Source of the DNA: Paenibacillus wynnii
GTDB lineage: Bacteria > Bacillota > Bacilli > Paenibacillales > Paenibacillaceae
DNA: 41,791 bases
Assembly: GCF_030812855.1 (NCBI RefSeq)
Contig: NZ_JAUSTK010000040.1
Coordinates: forward strand, 1-41,791
Direction of reading: 5' to 3'
The translations under genes were made by a program, and so were the position numbers. Positions 1-8,127 of the stretch are shown in pieces (the first letter of the stretch is position 1; every line of letters begins with the position of its first letter). The notes under the pieces were generated by a model, which had not been told where the DNA came from, made no database searches, and saw only the letters and a program-made list of their open reading frames with translations.

Positions 1-98
1 TTGGCTCTGTGGATGAATCAGCAATAAAAGAGAAAAAGTTTTTTCTTTCGAAGCCCCCACTTCAAAACCTTTGGTTTAAGTGGAGGGTAGTTCACATG
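1..98 (+). mobile_element. Right end of an IS200/IS605-type (tnpB) element, partial
   Basis: Positions 54-62 (a C-run then ACTT) pair with 78-87 (AAGTGG then AGGG) to form an imperfect hairpin, followed by GTAGTTCAC at 88-96. A hairpin of this kind ending in GTTCAC is typical of the right end of IS200/IS605 elements, where the 3' end of tnpB and the guide (omega/reRNA) scaffold lie. Frame 3 is open from the window edge to a TAA at 102-104 and could be the last residues of a TnpB; this was not verified. The rest of the element lies outside the window. I infer that the insertion boundary is close to position 96-98. Confidence 0.6.
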
Positions 99-145
99 AA
101 CTAAAGAATTAATTGATGAAAAAGGTAAGAGTAATGAAGGGGGGA

Positions 146-293
146 GTTTGGAACTGTAGGAGCGATAGCGACCGCCTCCCTCCTTATGATTCGGTTTTCT
201 TTGTCTCTGGATTTCATCCGCGAGAAGCGGTATATTCCAAGAGATCTGGGGATAACAGCGGCCGAAAGTCTAAACATTCCCGTAGTTACGGCT
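146..293 (+). repeat. Structured dispersed repeat, copy 1
   Basis: This copy shares an ordered set of blocks with 1933-2097: GTTTGGAACTGTAGGAGCGA at the start, then TGGATTTC, CCGC...GCGG, GATCTGG, AACAGCG, CCGAAAGT, and CCGTAGTTACGG at the end. The blocks nest as stems. GTTTGGA pairs with TCTAAAC, TGGATTTC with GAGATCTG, CCGC with GCGG, and CCGTA with TACGG. Small ORFs that cross it are not conserved in copy 2, so it does not look coding. It lies between an IS end and the amidase gene. Function unknown; it may be a structured RNA or a MITE/REP-like element. Confidence 0.7.
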
Positions 294-494
294 GACTCCT
301 TAAATGCAAAATCTCTAGTTCATCACATACAGTTCAAAAAACCCCGTTTACCCCTGTCTTGTAACATAAAATGCCTCATTCCAAAAAATAATTATTACAT
401 TATGTAAAGTGAAAATATTTATTATTGGTATAACATATATAGAAAGCAGTTATTTGTTTTTAATCTACCTAATTGTTCGAACGGAGATGATGTG

Positions 495-1724
495 ATGCAG
501 TTGAGAAAGTTAACCGTGAACGGCGAGCGACTGAAGAATACCATCGAGACCTTTGCGGATTTTGGCCGTACGGACAACAATGGTGTGACGCGGCTCTCTT
601 TATCAGAAGAAGACATCAGAGTCCGGAGTTACTTCCGTTCTTGTTGTGAAGAGTTGGGAATGTCGGTGAAGGTTGATGATATGGGTACGATGTATGCGAC
701 ACTTGCGGGTGTTCAGGAGAAACCACCTATCGTGATTGGATCGCACATGGATACTGTAAAAAAGGGCGGACGGTTTGATGGTGTGCTTGGAGTAATCGCC
801 GGATTGGAGATTGTACGAACTCTGGTGGATCATGGGGTTAAGCCTGAGATTCCAATTACCGTTATGAATTTTACTAATGAAGAGGGAGCTCGATTTGAGC
901 CTTCGATGATGGCATCCGGTGTCTTGTCTGGAAAATTTGATAAGGCCGTAATGTTAGGCAAAAAAGACCCGGAAGGAACTACGTTTCAGCAGGCGCTCGA
1001 AGCAAGCGGATATGCAGGTGATTCTGCGAATCGAATTCAGGAAGCCACCGCTTATCTGGAGCTTCACATTGAACAGGGTCCTGTCTTAGAGAGAGAGAAT
1101 TTAACCATCGGTTTGGTGGATTGTGTAGTGGGCATGGTTTGTTATGAGATTGAAGTTACCGGTGAATCCGATCATGCGGGCACAACACCCATGGAGATGC
1201 GGAAGGATGCCTTGTTTGCCGCGAATGATCTAATTACAGAGCTGCGCAGCAAGTTGGGGGAACTTGATTCCGAATTGGTCTATACCATGGGACGCATGAA
1301 CGTCCTGCCTAATATTCATACCGTTATCCCTAATCAAGTGATTTTTACGGTTGAAGCCAGACATAAGGATATGGATGTGGTTCACGAAGTCGAAGCCATC
1401 ATTCAAGGTCTACCCTCGCTGCAAGGGGAATGTGAAGTCACAGCAACCAAGCTTTGGGGCCGTGATACGGTATGGTTTGATCCCGACATTTGCAACCGGG
1501 TGGAGCAAGCAGCATTGAGCTTAGGATATTCCCATAAAAAAATGGCCAGCGGTGCGGGTCATGATGCGCAGTTCGTAGCCAGTTTTCTTCCATCCGCGAT
1601 GGTATTTGTGCCCAGTGTAAATGGTAAAAGCCATTGTGAGGAAGAACTCACCTCCTATGAGGATTGTGAGAAGGGTGTAAATGTCCTGCTGGAAACGGTG
1701 CTGTCTTTGTTATCTTCTTATTGA
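495..1724 (+). CDS. M20-family amidase/N-carbamoyl-L-amino-acid hydrolase (hydantoinase/carbamoylase type)
   Basis: A binuclear zinc amidohydrolase of the hydantoinase/carbamoylase branch of peptidase family M20, about 409 residues, the usual length. Metal-binding signatures run in order: GSHMDT (His, Asp), GGRFDG (Asp), NEEGARF (Glu pair), HIEQGP (His) and GKSHCEEE (His near the C-terminus). The dimerisation/lid segment GESDHAGTTPM is also present. Family members cleave N-carbamoyl amino acids, allantoate or ureidoglycine; the substrate cannot be told from sequence alone. I chose ATG 495 because GGAG at 483-486 lies 8 nt upstream; GTG 492 in the same frame is possible. A terminator follows at 1854. 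The ald and adeR genes downstream suggest, by inference only, a role in amino-acid or nitrogen salvage. Confidence 0.9.
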   Translation: MQLRKLTVNGERLKNTIETFADFGRTDNNGVTRLSLSEEDIRVRSYFRSCCEELGMSVKVDDMGTMYATLAGVQEKPPIVIGSHMDTVKKGGRFDGVLGVIAGLEIVRTLVDHGVKPEIPITVMNFTNEEGARFEPSMMASGVLSGKFDKAVMLGKKDPEGTTFQQALEASGYAGDSANRIQEATAYLELHIEQGPVLERENLTIGLVDCVVGMVCYEIEVTGESDHAGTTPMEMRKDALFAANDLITELRSKLGELDSELVYTMGRMNVLPNIHTVIPNQVIFTVEARHKDMDVVHEVEAIIQGLPSLQGECEVTATKLWGRDTVWFDPDICNRVEQAALSLGYSHKKMASGAGHDAQFVASFLPSAMVFVPSVNGKSHCEEELTSYEDCEKGVNVLLETVLSLLSSY

Positions 1725-1853
1725 AGAAGCAGGAATGTAAATCGGACCCATTACTGATGTTATGTTTGTGAGACTAAACATCCCTTCACTTACTTTAGTT
1801 TGAACTTGATGTTACCTTTATGCACAATAGGCTTTGCTTTTCATGTTCCACCT

Positions 1854-1889
1854 AACAGCCCGCTCATTGAGCGGGTTGTTTATCTTTTT
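1854..1889 (+). terminator. Rho-independent terminator of the amidase gene
   Basis: A perfect or G-U-paired 12-bp stem, AACAGCCCGCTC / GAGCGGGTTGTT, with an ATT loop, is followed by a T-rich run. It lies 130 nt after the amidase stop codon. Confidence 0.85.
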
Positions 1890-1932
1890 ATACTTAAACA
1901 AAGGTGTCTAGGTGAAAAGTAACGTAGGAGAA

Positions 1933-2097
1933 GTTTGGAACTGTAGGAGCGACAGCGTTCGCCCAAAAGCTTTCCGTAGGAAAGATCGCTTCGAAAGCAT
2001 GAGCTGTCCCCGGATTTCAACCGCGATCAGCGGTACGATTAAAGAAATCTGGAGACAACAGCGACCGAAAGTCCAAACATTCACCGTAGTTACGGCT
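1933..2097 (+). repeat. Structured dispersed repeat, copy 2
   Basis: Second copy of the element at 146-293, in the same orientation and upstream of ald. GTTTGGA pairs perfectly with TCCAAAC, CGGATTTC with GAAATCTG, ACCGC with GCGGT, and CCGTA with TACGG. An extra small hairpin, CTTTCC gta GGAAAG, sits in a variable part that differs from copy 1. Where the copies differ inside stems, pairing is kept through G-U wobble. It lies after the amidase terminator, so it would be in the ald leader or transcribed on its own. Outside it, 1725-2262 shows only the terminator at 1854 and the ald promoter/leader region. Confidence 0.7.
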
Positions 2098-2262
2098 AGT
2101 TACCGGACATCCATTTTTGTTTAAGTATTTGTAATAAATAGCCCCGTTGTGTAAAAACACAATCATGACAGATAATGTTTTTCTTTTTTAACAAATTGAA
2201 AAAAGAATTCATATGTTATGATTCTTCACATAAGAGATACACACAAGACAGGAGAGATTAAA

Positions 2263-3396
2263 ATGATTATTGGAGTTCCTAAAGAAATTAAAAACAGCGA
2301 AAATCGTGTAGGCATAACACCGGCTGGTGTAGTTACTCTACTTAGAGCAGGGCATGAGGTTCTGATTGAGACAGGTGCAGGTCTGGGCAGTGGATTCCCG
2401 AATGAAGAGTATGAGCTGGCTGGAGCCAAGCTAATTGAGGATGCCGGAACACTTTGGGGCGCTTCCGACATGGTCATTAAGGTAAAAGAGCCGCTGGAGA
2501 GCGAATATGAATATTTCCGTCCAGGCTTAATATTGTTCACTTATTTGCACCTTGCTCCCGAGCCTGCTCTGGCAGCGGCGCTTCAACAGCATGGCGTGAT
2601 CGGTGTTGCCTACGAAACGGTGGTAGATGGACGTACTTTGCCGCTGTTAACACCTATGAGCGAAGTGGCCGGACGCATGTCCGTACAGCTGGGAGCCCAG
2701 TTTCTGCAAAAGAATTACGGCGGACAAGGCATTCTTCTCTCCGGTGTTCCCGGGGTCAGCAGAGGTAAAGTCAGTATTATCGGCGGCGGTGTAGTGGGTA
2801 CTAATGCAGCCAAAATGGCGATCGGCTTGGGAGCAGATGTGACTATTGTTGATCTGAGTGCAGAGAGACTGCGCCAGCTGGATGATATTTTTGGATCACA
2901 AATCAATACGCTGATTTCCAACCCTTTCAACATTGCCAAAGCGGTTGCTGAAGCTGACCTGTTGGTAGGCGCTGTGCTGATTCCGGGTGCTAAGGCTCCT
3001 AAATTGGTTACCGAAGAGATGGTTAAGAGTATGAAACCCGGCTCCGTTATTGTCGATGTGGCGATTGACCAAGGTGGTATCGTGGAGACGATTGACCGAA
3101 TTACCACACATGATCATCCGGTATTTGAGAAATTCGGCGTGCTTCATTATTCGGTAGCCAATATGCCGGGTGCAGTTGCCAAAACATCTACTATTGCATT
3201 AACGAATGTTACAATTCCATATGCCCTGCAAATTGCTAATAAAGGCGTGGTTAAGGCTATTGAAGACAATGAAGGACTGAAAAGCGGTGTTAATGTAGCT
3301 AATGGGAAGATCACTTGCGAAGCCGTAGCAGAAGCTCTTGGGGAAGAGTATTACACGGTTGAGCAGGCCTTGGAGCAAGAGCCTACTTTAATATAA
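2263..3396 (+). CDS. ald: Alanine dehydrogenase
   Basis: NAD-dependent L-alanine dehydrogenase (L-alanine + NAD+ + H2O to pyruvate + NH4+ + NADH), a cytosolic enzyme of alanine catabolism and sporulation in Bacilli. The 377-residue length and the start MIIGVPKEIKNSENRVG are typical. Visible hallmarks are the substrate-binding Arg of the NRVG motif, Lys in KVKEP, the catalytic His of YLHLAPE, the Rossmann NAD site GGGVVGTNAAKMA with the adenosine-binding Asp in TIVDLS, and the catalytic Asp in DVAIDQGG. The open frame extends upstream to 2218, but ATG 2263 has AGGAGAG 6-10 nt ahead and matches the family N-terminus. The PucR-type gene that follows is probably its regulator. A terminator lies at 3453. 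Confidence 0.96.
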   Translation: MIIGVPKEIKNSENRVGITPAGVVTLLRAGHEVLIETGAGLGSGFPNEEYELAGAKLIEDAGTLWGASDMVIKVKEPLESEYEYFRPGLILFTYLHLAPEPALAAALQQHGVIGVAYETVVDGRTLPLLTPMSEVAGRMSVQLGAQFLQKNYGGQGILLSGVPGVSRGKVSIIGGGVVGTNAAKMAIGLGADVTIVDLSAERLRQLDDIFGSQINTLISNPFNIAKAVAEADLLVGAVLIPGAKAPKLVTEEMVKSMKPGSVIVDVAIDQGGIVETIDRITTHDHPVFEKFGVLHYSVANMPGAVAKTSTIALTNVTIPYALQIANKGVVKAIEDNEGLKSGVNVANGKITCEAVAEALGEEYYTVEQALEQEPTLI

Positions 3397-3452
3397 ATAT
3401 AGAACCAATAGAAATGAAATAAACAATAAAAGAGAATATGAGGGTAACCTAG

Positions 3453-3488
3453 AAACAGTCCAATCATACCGTGGGCTGTTCTTTTTTT
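3453..3488 (+). terminator. Rho-independent terminator of ald
   Basis: The stem AACAGTCC / GGGCTGTT (one G-U pair) is followed by C and seven T residues. It lies about 57 nt after the ald stop. Confidence 0.8.
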
Positions 3489-3566
3489 CATGTCATATAG
3501 TCAGCTTAGGATAAATCATACTATAATAAAATCACTCTTTATTGCTAGATTCGGCTATTTTTCAGG

Positions 3567-4841
3567 TTGGGGTGGGGACATTTGACAGGATCAGATTCAT
3601 CGTTTGATCGATTTTTTGACAGCATGGAATCCCTTGCGGATACCATCAGTGAAGCACTTCAGTCTCAAGTCACCATAGAAGACAGTAACCATCACGTCAT
3701 TGGATATAGTTCTCATCAATTTGAGAGTGATCCCGCAAGAATCTCCACGATTATAGGCAAGCGTGTGCCTAACCATGTGATTATTGGTTTACGCAAAAAG
3801 GGTGTCATGCAGCAGCTTGAGACCGCCGTGCATGCGATCCGAATTCCTGCTGTTATGGAGGTGGGGCTAGGTCCCCGACTGGCTATATGTATTAAGCATC
3901 AAAAAGAAATTCTAGGTTATATATGGGTTGTGGATACCGGAAATCTGGCTGATGGACATGCGGAGAGCATAATAGAAAAGGCCGCCGGCATTGCCGGTCG
4001 TTATCTGTTGAAGCAGCGGGGCTGGAAAATGAAGCAGGAGAAAACGCAGGAGGATTTTTTCTGGAAGCTGCTGACTTCGCATTATGATTCAGAGCCGGCG
4101 ATCAAGCAGGAAGCGGAAGCATGGTCGATTCTGCTGCCGAATAACTATTATATCGGTGTATTTGAGACTACTAAAGTGATCGATGATGCCTTTGTTCTCA
4201 AGGTTCGCCAAGCTGTGGCCTCCTATCCCGGGCTTCGTCTGCTGCTGCTTACAGCGGAGCACGACCGCCTAATTATTCTGTTCAGCTTCACCTTTACTAT
4301 CGGGGGTACCCATGCCCTTTCCTCGTTTATGCGTAAGCTTGTGAAAGAATTATCTAAGAGTGAAGGCTGTCAGATATTGGCTAGCTGCAGTCATGATTAT
4401 GACGAATATACGTCAGTTTCCAGTGCCTACCGGGAAGCAGTCTCTATTCTTAAGATCAAGAAGCTGCTGCCCTTTCACGGCCGGGATTTACTGTTGTATG
4501 AGGAAATTGGATTATGGGCTTATTTTCCGGCAATTATGGAGCATAAACGAATTCAGACCCGCAAAAGCCCTTTGCTGCATCTTCTTAAGGAACATGACCG
4601 CGAACATAAGAGCGATTTCTTAAAAACAGTGGCTGTCTACTTATCCCTAAACGGCAATCTAAAAGAATCCGCCTCTTTTTTGCATATCCACACCAACACG
4701 CTGATGTATCGATTGAACCGGATCGCAGAGATTACAGGCAAAAGCCTGAAGGACACGGATTACCGAACCTCGATGTATTTGGATCTATTGACGGAGGAGA
4801 CCGGGCAGTTGAACGAGTGGTTTGTGGAAAACAGGGAATAG
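3567..4841 (+). CDS. adeR: PucR/CdaR-family transcriptional regulator, AdeR-like activator of ald
   Basis: A protein of about 420 residues. The N-terminal half (about 10-150) is a ligand-sensing region resembling PucR/CdaR sensors, and the middle is a GGDEF-like linker fold. The last 70 residues form the PucR C-terminal helix-turn-helix, recognised by the run FLKTVAVYLSLNGNLKESA then HTNTLMYRLNRI and GKSLKD. In B. subtilis the PucR-type protein AdeR activates the neighbouring ald gene; the same adjacency here supports that role, although effector and operator cannot be read. Start is uncertain: TTG 3567 and TTG 3582 are in frame, and the G-rich stretch at 3569-3577 would serve 3582 better. 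A terminator shared with the convergent gene follows directly. Confidence 0.85.
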   Translation: MGWGHLTGSDSSFDRFFDSMESLADTISEALQSQVTIEDSNHHVIGYSSHQFESDPARISTIIGKRVPNHVIIGLRKKGVMQQLETAVHAIRIPAVMEVGLGPRLAICIKHQKEILGYIWVVDTGNLADGHAESIIEKAAGIAGRYLLKQRGWKMKQEKTQEDFFWKLLTSHYDSEPAIKQEAEAWSILLPNNYYIGVFETTKVIDDAFVLKVRQAVASYPGLRLLLLTAEHDRLIILFSFTFTIGGTHALSSFMRKLVKELSKSEGCQILASCSHDYDEYTSVSSAYREAVSILKIKKLLPFHGRDLLLYEEIGLWAYFPAIMEHKRIQTRKSPLLHLLKEHDREHKSDFLKTVAVYLSLNGNLKESASFLHIHTNTLMYRLNRIAEITGKSLKDTDYRTSMYLDLLTEETGQLNEWFVENRE

Positions 4842-4844
4842 TAT

Positions 4845-4901
4845 AAAAAGGCGATAAGACCACGCTGCCGAGTAACGGAGGTGCGTCTTATCGCCTTTTA
4901 T
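4845..4901. terminator. Bidirectional terminator between adeR and the diguanylate cyclase
   Basis: A long stem, AAAAGGCGATAAGAC / GTCTTATCGCCTTTT, carries A and T tracts on its two sides, so it can end transcription from both convergent genes. Confidence 0.85.
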
Positions 4902-4922
4902 TGTTAAAGCCCTAACGCTGCA

Positions 4923-6158
4923 CTACTCTACAGTCTCAAGCTTCGATGAAACCCTGTTTCTGCCAAGTACCTTGGATTCCAGCAGCAGCTGATCCGCATT
5001 GACATATGCCTTTTCTATAGATACCTTAGGATTGATTTTATAGTAGTATAAGCCGAAAGAAGCTGTGTAGGTAATTTCTATATTTTGATCTTTATATTCG
5101 GCTTTGACTGTGCTTTTTTCAATGCCATGCAGAATCTCTTCTACTAAAAAAAGGGTTTGCTCAAAGGTTTTATTTCTCATGAAAAGAGTGAATTCCTCAC
5201 CGCCGCTTCTGAATAAGTAATCATCATTATTTAGGAACGAGGTTAAGGTATCAGCAAAATGCTGGATGACACGATCACCCACGGCATGATTATAGGCATC
5301 ATTAATTTTTTTGAATTTATCGATATCTGCGACGGCAACGCCAATCCACTCTTCGCCTTGTTCCAGCTCTTTCATTGTCTTATCCATGTAAGAACGGTTG
5401 AAGGTGCCCGTCAAGAAATCCTGATAAGCCATTTGCTCGAACTTGTCCCGTTCAAACTTATTCTGAACACTTTGAGATTTGGAATAAAAAGAACGGCTTA
5501 CAATGTAATTCAGCAGGAACACGCTAATTAATCGGTCCCAATTCCCTTCTTGGAGGAATAACAGTAGCAGTCCGTTTGAAAGGGCTATTTTTCCCATATC
5601 CAACATACTTCTGTTCCCGATGTAAAGGTTAATGATTTCCTGACGTGTAGTGATATCTCTTGAGATCCAACAGGTTATCGAAATAAAAGTAGAGGATAAT
5701 ACGCTAGAAATTACAGTTAGCAGAAAGATTAATAGCCAGAAGCCAAATGGAAAGCTTGAAAAACCAGGGTACAAATATTGGTACAAGTAATAGGAAATCG
5801 AACCTGTTAAGGCAAAGGAGCCTATGTTGTAAAAGGTATCCAGAAATTCCTCGGGATCATCCGTTTTGGTGAGTTTTTTATACAAATATACAGTGACCCT
5901 ATAAAGGGATTCGAATATAAAGACGCCTAGAGGACCGGAAAATATGCTCAAGGAGGCAGTGTAACTGATCCCATATTCTATGTTTGAGTTGCGGTTGGTG
6001 CTTACTATGCGCAGGTGATAATAAATACTGGAAAAAACCCAGTACACCAGCAGAGCTATCAGATAAGTGTTGCCAGGGATCGTAATGCGCCCTGAATTCC
6101 AGGCAATGGCTATGGAAATGAAAAATAACAAAAAATCGAAAATCCTTGCTTTCGACAT
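4923..6158 (-). CDS. Membrane-anchored GGDEF diguanylate cyclase
   Basis: Makes cyclic di-GMP from two GTP. Roughly residues 1-225 are hydrophobic, with about five or six membrane segments (for example FDFLLFFISIAIAW, TYLIALLVYWVFSSIYY, FWLLIFLLTVISSVLSS) and resemble no sensor I can name. A GGDEF domain fills about 240-405: DFLTGTFNRSY at its start, the Mg/GTP region VADIDKFKKINDAYNHAVGD, and the active-site RSGGEEF. The Arg of the usual RxxD inhibitory site five residues before GGEEF is Asn here (NNDD), so product inhibition may be weak. No EAL domain. It is monocistronic, converging on adeR, with an ATG start preceded by a purine-rich GGAAGGAAAG about 10 nt upstream. Confidence 0.92.
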   Translation of the reverse strand: MSKARIFDFLLFFISIAIAWNSGRITIPGNTYLIALLVYWVFSSIYYHLRIVSTNRNSNIEYGISYTASLSIFSGPLGVFIFESLYRVTVYLYKKLTKTDDPEEFLDTFYNIGSFALTGSISYYLYQYLYPGFSSFPFGFWLLIFLLTVISSVLSSTFISITCWISRDITTRQEIINLYIGNRSMLDMGKIALSNGLLLLFLQEGNWDRLISVFLLNYIVSRSFYSKSQSVQNKFERDKFEQMAYQDFLTGTFNRSYMDKTMKELEQGEEWIGVAVADIDKFKKINDAYNHAVGDRVIQHFADTLTSFLNNDDYLFRSGGEEFTLFMRNKTFEQTLFLVEEILHGIEKSTVKAEYKDQNIEITYTASFGLYYYKINPKVSIEKAYVNADQLLLESKVLGRNRVSSKLETVE

Positions 6159-6260
6159 AGTTACGAACTTTCCTTCCCCCTAAAGTATTGTAACTATTAT
6201 ACTCCAATACTTTTTAGTAAAGAAAAGATATTTTGTATCGGGGATTGAGGGGTGACTAAT

Positions 6261-6298
6261 AATATTCCTTTACAGGAATATTCCCGTTGTGGTATATT
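6261..6298 (+). promoter_or_regulatory. Promoter with overlapping ArsR-type operator
   Basis: TTTACA at 6269-6274 and TATATT at 6293-6298, 18 nt apart, form a good vegetative promoter. A perfect 9-bp inverted repeat, AATATTCCT - TTAC - AGGAATATT (6261-6282), covers the -35 box. It lies 75 nt before the ArsR-family start codon. I infer it is the autoregulatory operator of that regulator. Confidence 0.65.
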
Positions 6299-6355
6299 TG
6301 GTTTGTAAGTAAGTGCTTTAGGATAAAACAGTATGGTTAAAGGAACATCAAACTC

Positions 6356-6685
6356 ATGGAAACAACAACATTTAGTGCACTGGCTGAACCGAATCGCTTA
6401 CGAATTGTGGAGCTCTTGCTTAGTGTTAAGGGTCCCTTGACTGTAGGAGAAATCGCAGATCGTCTGGGGTTACAGCAGCCGCAAGCTTCCAAACATCTGC
6501 GTGTCCTGCTGGAGGCAGGATTAGTGGAGGTAGAGGCCGTCGCCAATCGCCGTAATTACAAGCTTCGAGTCGAGCCGCTTCAAGCCCTTGATGTATGGCT
6601 AGAAACCTATCGAAAGGTCTGGGATGAACGATTTGACAATCTGGAGGCCTATCTGCAGAAGCTGCAATCCAAAGAGAATAATTGA
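6356..6685 (+). CDS. ArsR-family HTH repressor partnered with an SRPBCC protein
   Basis: A 109-residue winged-helix protein: FSALAEPNRLRIVELLL (helix 1-2), LTVGEIADRLGLQQPQASKHLRVLLEAGLVEVE (recognition helix) and the wing with NRRNYKLR. The protein has no cysteines, so it is not a classic metal-thiolate sensor. ArsR-type repressors of this subgroup are commonly found just ahead of AHSA1/SRPBCC genes, as here (32-nt gap). The ATG follows AAAGGA by about 10 nt. The palindrome at 6261-6282 probably binds it. Its inducer is unknown. Confidence 0.9.
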   Translation: METTTFSALAEPNRLRIVELLLSVKGPLTVGEIADRLGLQQPQASKHLRVLLEAGLVEVEAVANRRNYKLRVEPLQALDVWLETYRKVWDERFDNLEAYLQKLQSKENN

Positions 6686-6716
6686 TTTAAAAATCGATTT
6701 TCAGGAGGAATTTGAG

Positions 6717-7226
6717 ATGTCTAACAAAATGATCACCTCGGTAGAAGGACAGGAACTGATTCTGGAGCGGGTTTTTAATGCGCCGCGCGAGCTGGTATTC
6801 AAGGCTTTCTCAGAGGCTGAGCATCTTAAACAATGGTGGGGACCGCGCGGCTGGATCCTTCCCGTTTGCAACATTGATTTTCGCCCGGGCGGTATTTGGC
6901 ATTACTGCATGAAGTGTATAGATGAGAAGCAAGGTGAATTTTACGGAATGGAGTCATGGGGTAAGGCTATCTACGAGGAGATCGTGGAGGGAGAATCAAT
7001 TGTCTATGTGGACTACTTCTCGGATGCCGAAGGTAATGAAACGGAAGGGATGCCTTCCTCGCATGTTACGATGATTCTTGAGGAGCAGGATGGCCAAACG
7101 AAGCTTATCAGCCGTTCTAAATACGTTTCACCGGAAGCCCTCCAAACCGTTATGGATATGGGGATGGAACAAGGGATTTCGGAAACTTGGGATCGTCTTG
7201 AAGAGCATTTGCAGTCGATACAATAA
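6717..7226 (+). CDS. SRPBCC/AHSA1-domain protein
   Basis: A 169-residue START-like (Aha1 C-terminal/CalC) protein. It opens with the family signature LERVFNAPRELVFKAFSEAEHLKQWWGPRGW, followed by a helix-grip fold with DFRPGGIWHYCM, YEEIVEGESIVYVDYFSDAEGN and the C-terminal helix GMEQGISETWDRLEEHL. Such proteins bind hydrophobic ligands; the ligand is unknown. ATG 6717 has a perfect AGGAGG at about 9 nt upstream, and the longer open frame from 6624 overlaps the ArsR gene and is not needed. Co-transcribed with the ArsR gene. Confidence 0.92.
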   Translation: MSNKMITSVEGQELILERVFNAPRELVFKAFSEAEHLKQWWGPRGWILPVCNIDFRPGGIWHYCMKCIDEKQGEFYGMESWGKAIYEEIVEGESIVYVDYFSDAEGNETEGMPSSHVTMILEEQDGQTKLISRSKYVSPEALQTVMDMGMEQGISETWDRLEEHLQSIQ

Positions 7227-7257
7227 CCCTATAAGGTTCAGTTGTAACCAATACATG

Positions 7258-7310
7258 GAGAGGGCCGTCCCAAAAGCCATGCAAATGGCTATTGGGACGG
7301 CCCTCTCTTT
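7258..7310. terminator. Long inverted repeat, probable terminator of the arsR-SRPBCC operon
   Basis: Arms GAGAGGGCCGTCCCAA and TTGGGACGGCCCTCTC continue inward with AGCCAT / ATGGCT, giving a stem of more than 20 bp with a single mismatch. The T tract is short (CTTT), so it may act as a processing hairpin as well as a terminator. Confidence 0.65.
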
Positions 7311-7503
7311 GGTGAAAATGGAGTTATCACACAACCATTTCAAAGGAGAGGTTTCTTTTGTACCTTTGAAGTACAAAACTATCTCATTCGTCAAAAATAT
7401 CTGCTTTTGAGACACCCCTTTCTTGCTTCAACGAGAATTGATGTATAGAAAACAACATTTGCCCATTAAAAATGCCTCTCTCGCACCGAATATTACATTT
7501 CAT

Positions 7504-8037
7504 ACAACAATTCAGCGCCCAACACCCCGTTACCCACCAATTCCTGTACTTTCTACAACAATTCAGCGCCCAACACCCCGTTACCCACCAATTCCTGTAC
7601 TTTCTACAACAATTCAGCGCCCAACACCCCCGTTACCCACTAATTCCTGCACTTTATACAACAATTCAGCTCGCAACCCCCCAGTTACCCACCAATTCCT
7701 GTACTTTCTACAACAATTTAGCTCGCAACCCCCCAGTTACCCACTAATTCCTGCACTTTATACAACAATTCAGCTCGCAACCCCCCCCTTACCCACCAAT
7801 TCCTGCACTTTCTACAACAATTCAGCTCGCAAGCCCCCCGTTACCCACTAATTCCTGCACTTTCTACAACAATTCAGCGCCCAACACCCCCGTTACCCAC
7901 CAATTCCTGCACTTTCTACAAGAATTCAGCGCCCAACACCCCCGTTACCCACCAATTCCTGCACTTTCTACAACAATTCAGCGCCCAACCCCCCCGTTAC
8001 CCACCAATTCCTGTACTTTCTACAACAATTCAGCCCC
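7504..8037. repeat. Tandem array, ten full 51-52 bp units plus a partial one
   Basis: Units begin with ACAACAATT at 7504, 7555, 7606, 7658, 7710, 7762, 7814, 7866, 7918, 7970 and 8022 (the unit at 7918 reads ACAAGAATT). Consensus features, in order, are ACAACAATTCAG, CGCCCAACACCCC, GTTACCCACCAATTCCTG and ACTTTCT. The first two periods are 51 and the rest 52 because of one extra C in the C-run. The strand is very rich in A and C. Reading frames across it only mirror the repeat and are not genes. Between 7227 and 7503 I see the inverted repeat at 7258 and nothing else definite. Confidence 0.95.
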
Positions 8038-8127
8038 TGATAGGTGAATACGCCTTTTTAGGTTGCAACCTTTTAGGGTAATATACGTTTGGAAAGGTAA
8101 GATAAGGTGAGGGAAAGGGGCGCGGTC

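Noticed and set aside
113..407. Small plus-strand frames after the IS end
   Set aside because: They cross the structured repeat and are not kept in its second copy.
7423..7851. Open frames of up to 142 codons across the 51-52 bp array
   Set aside because: Several overlapping frames are open because the unit is C-rich and partly a multiple of three; there is no ribosome site and the period shifts frame between units.
7504..8037. CRISPR array
   Set aside because: The whole unit is repeated, with no variable spacers and no cas genes nearby.
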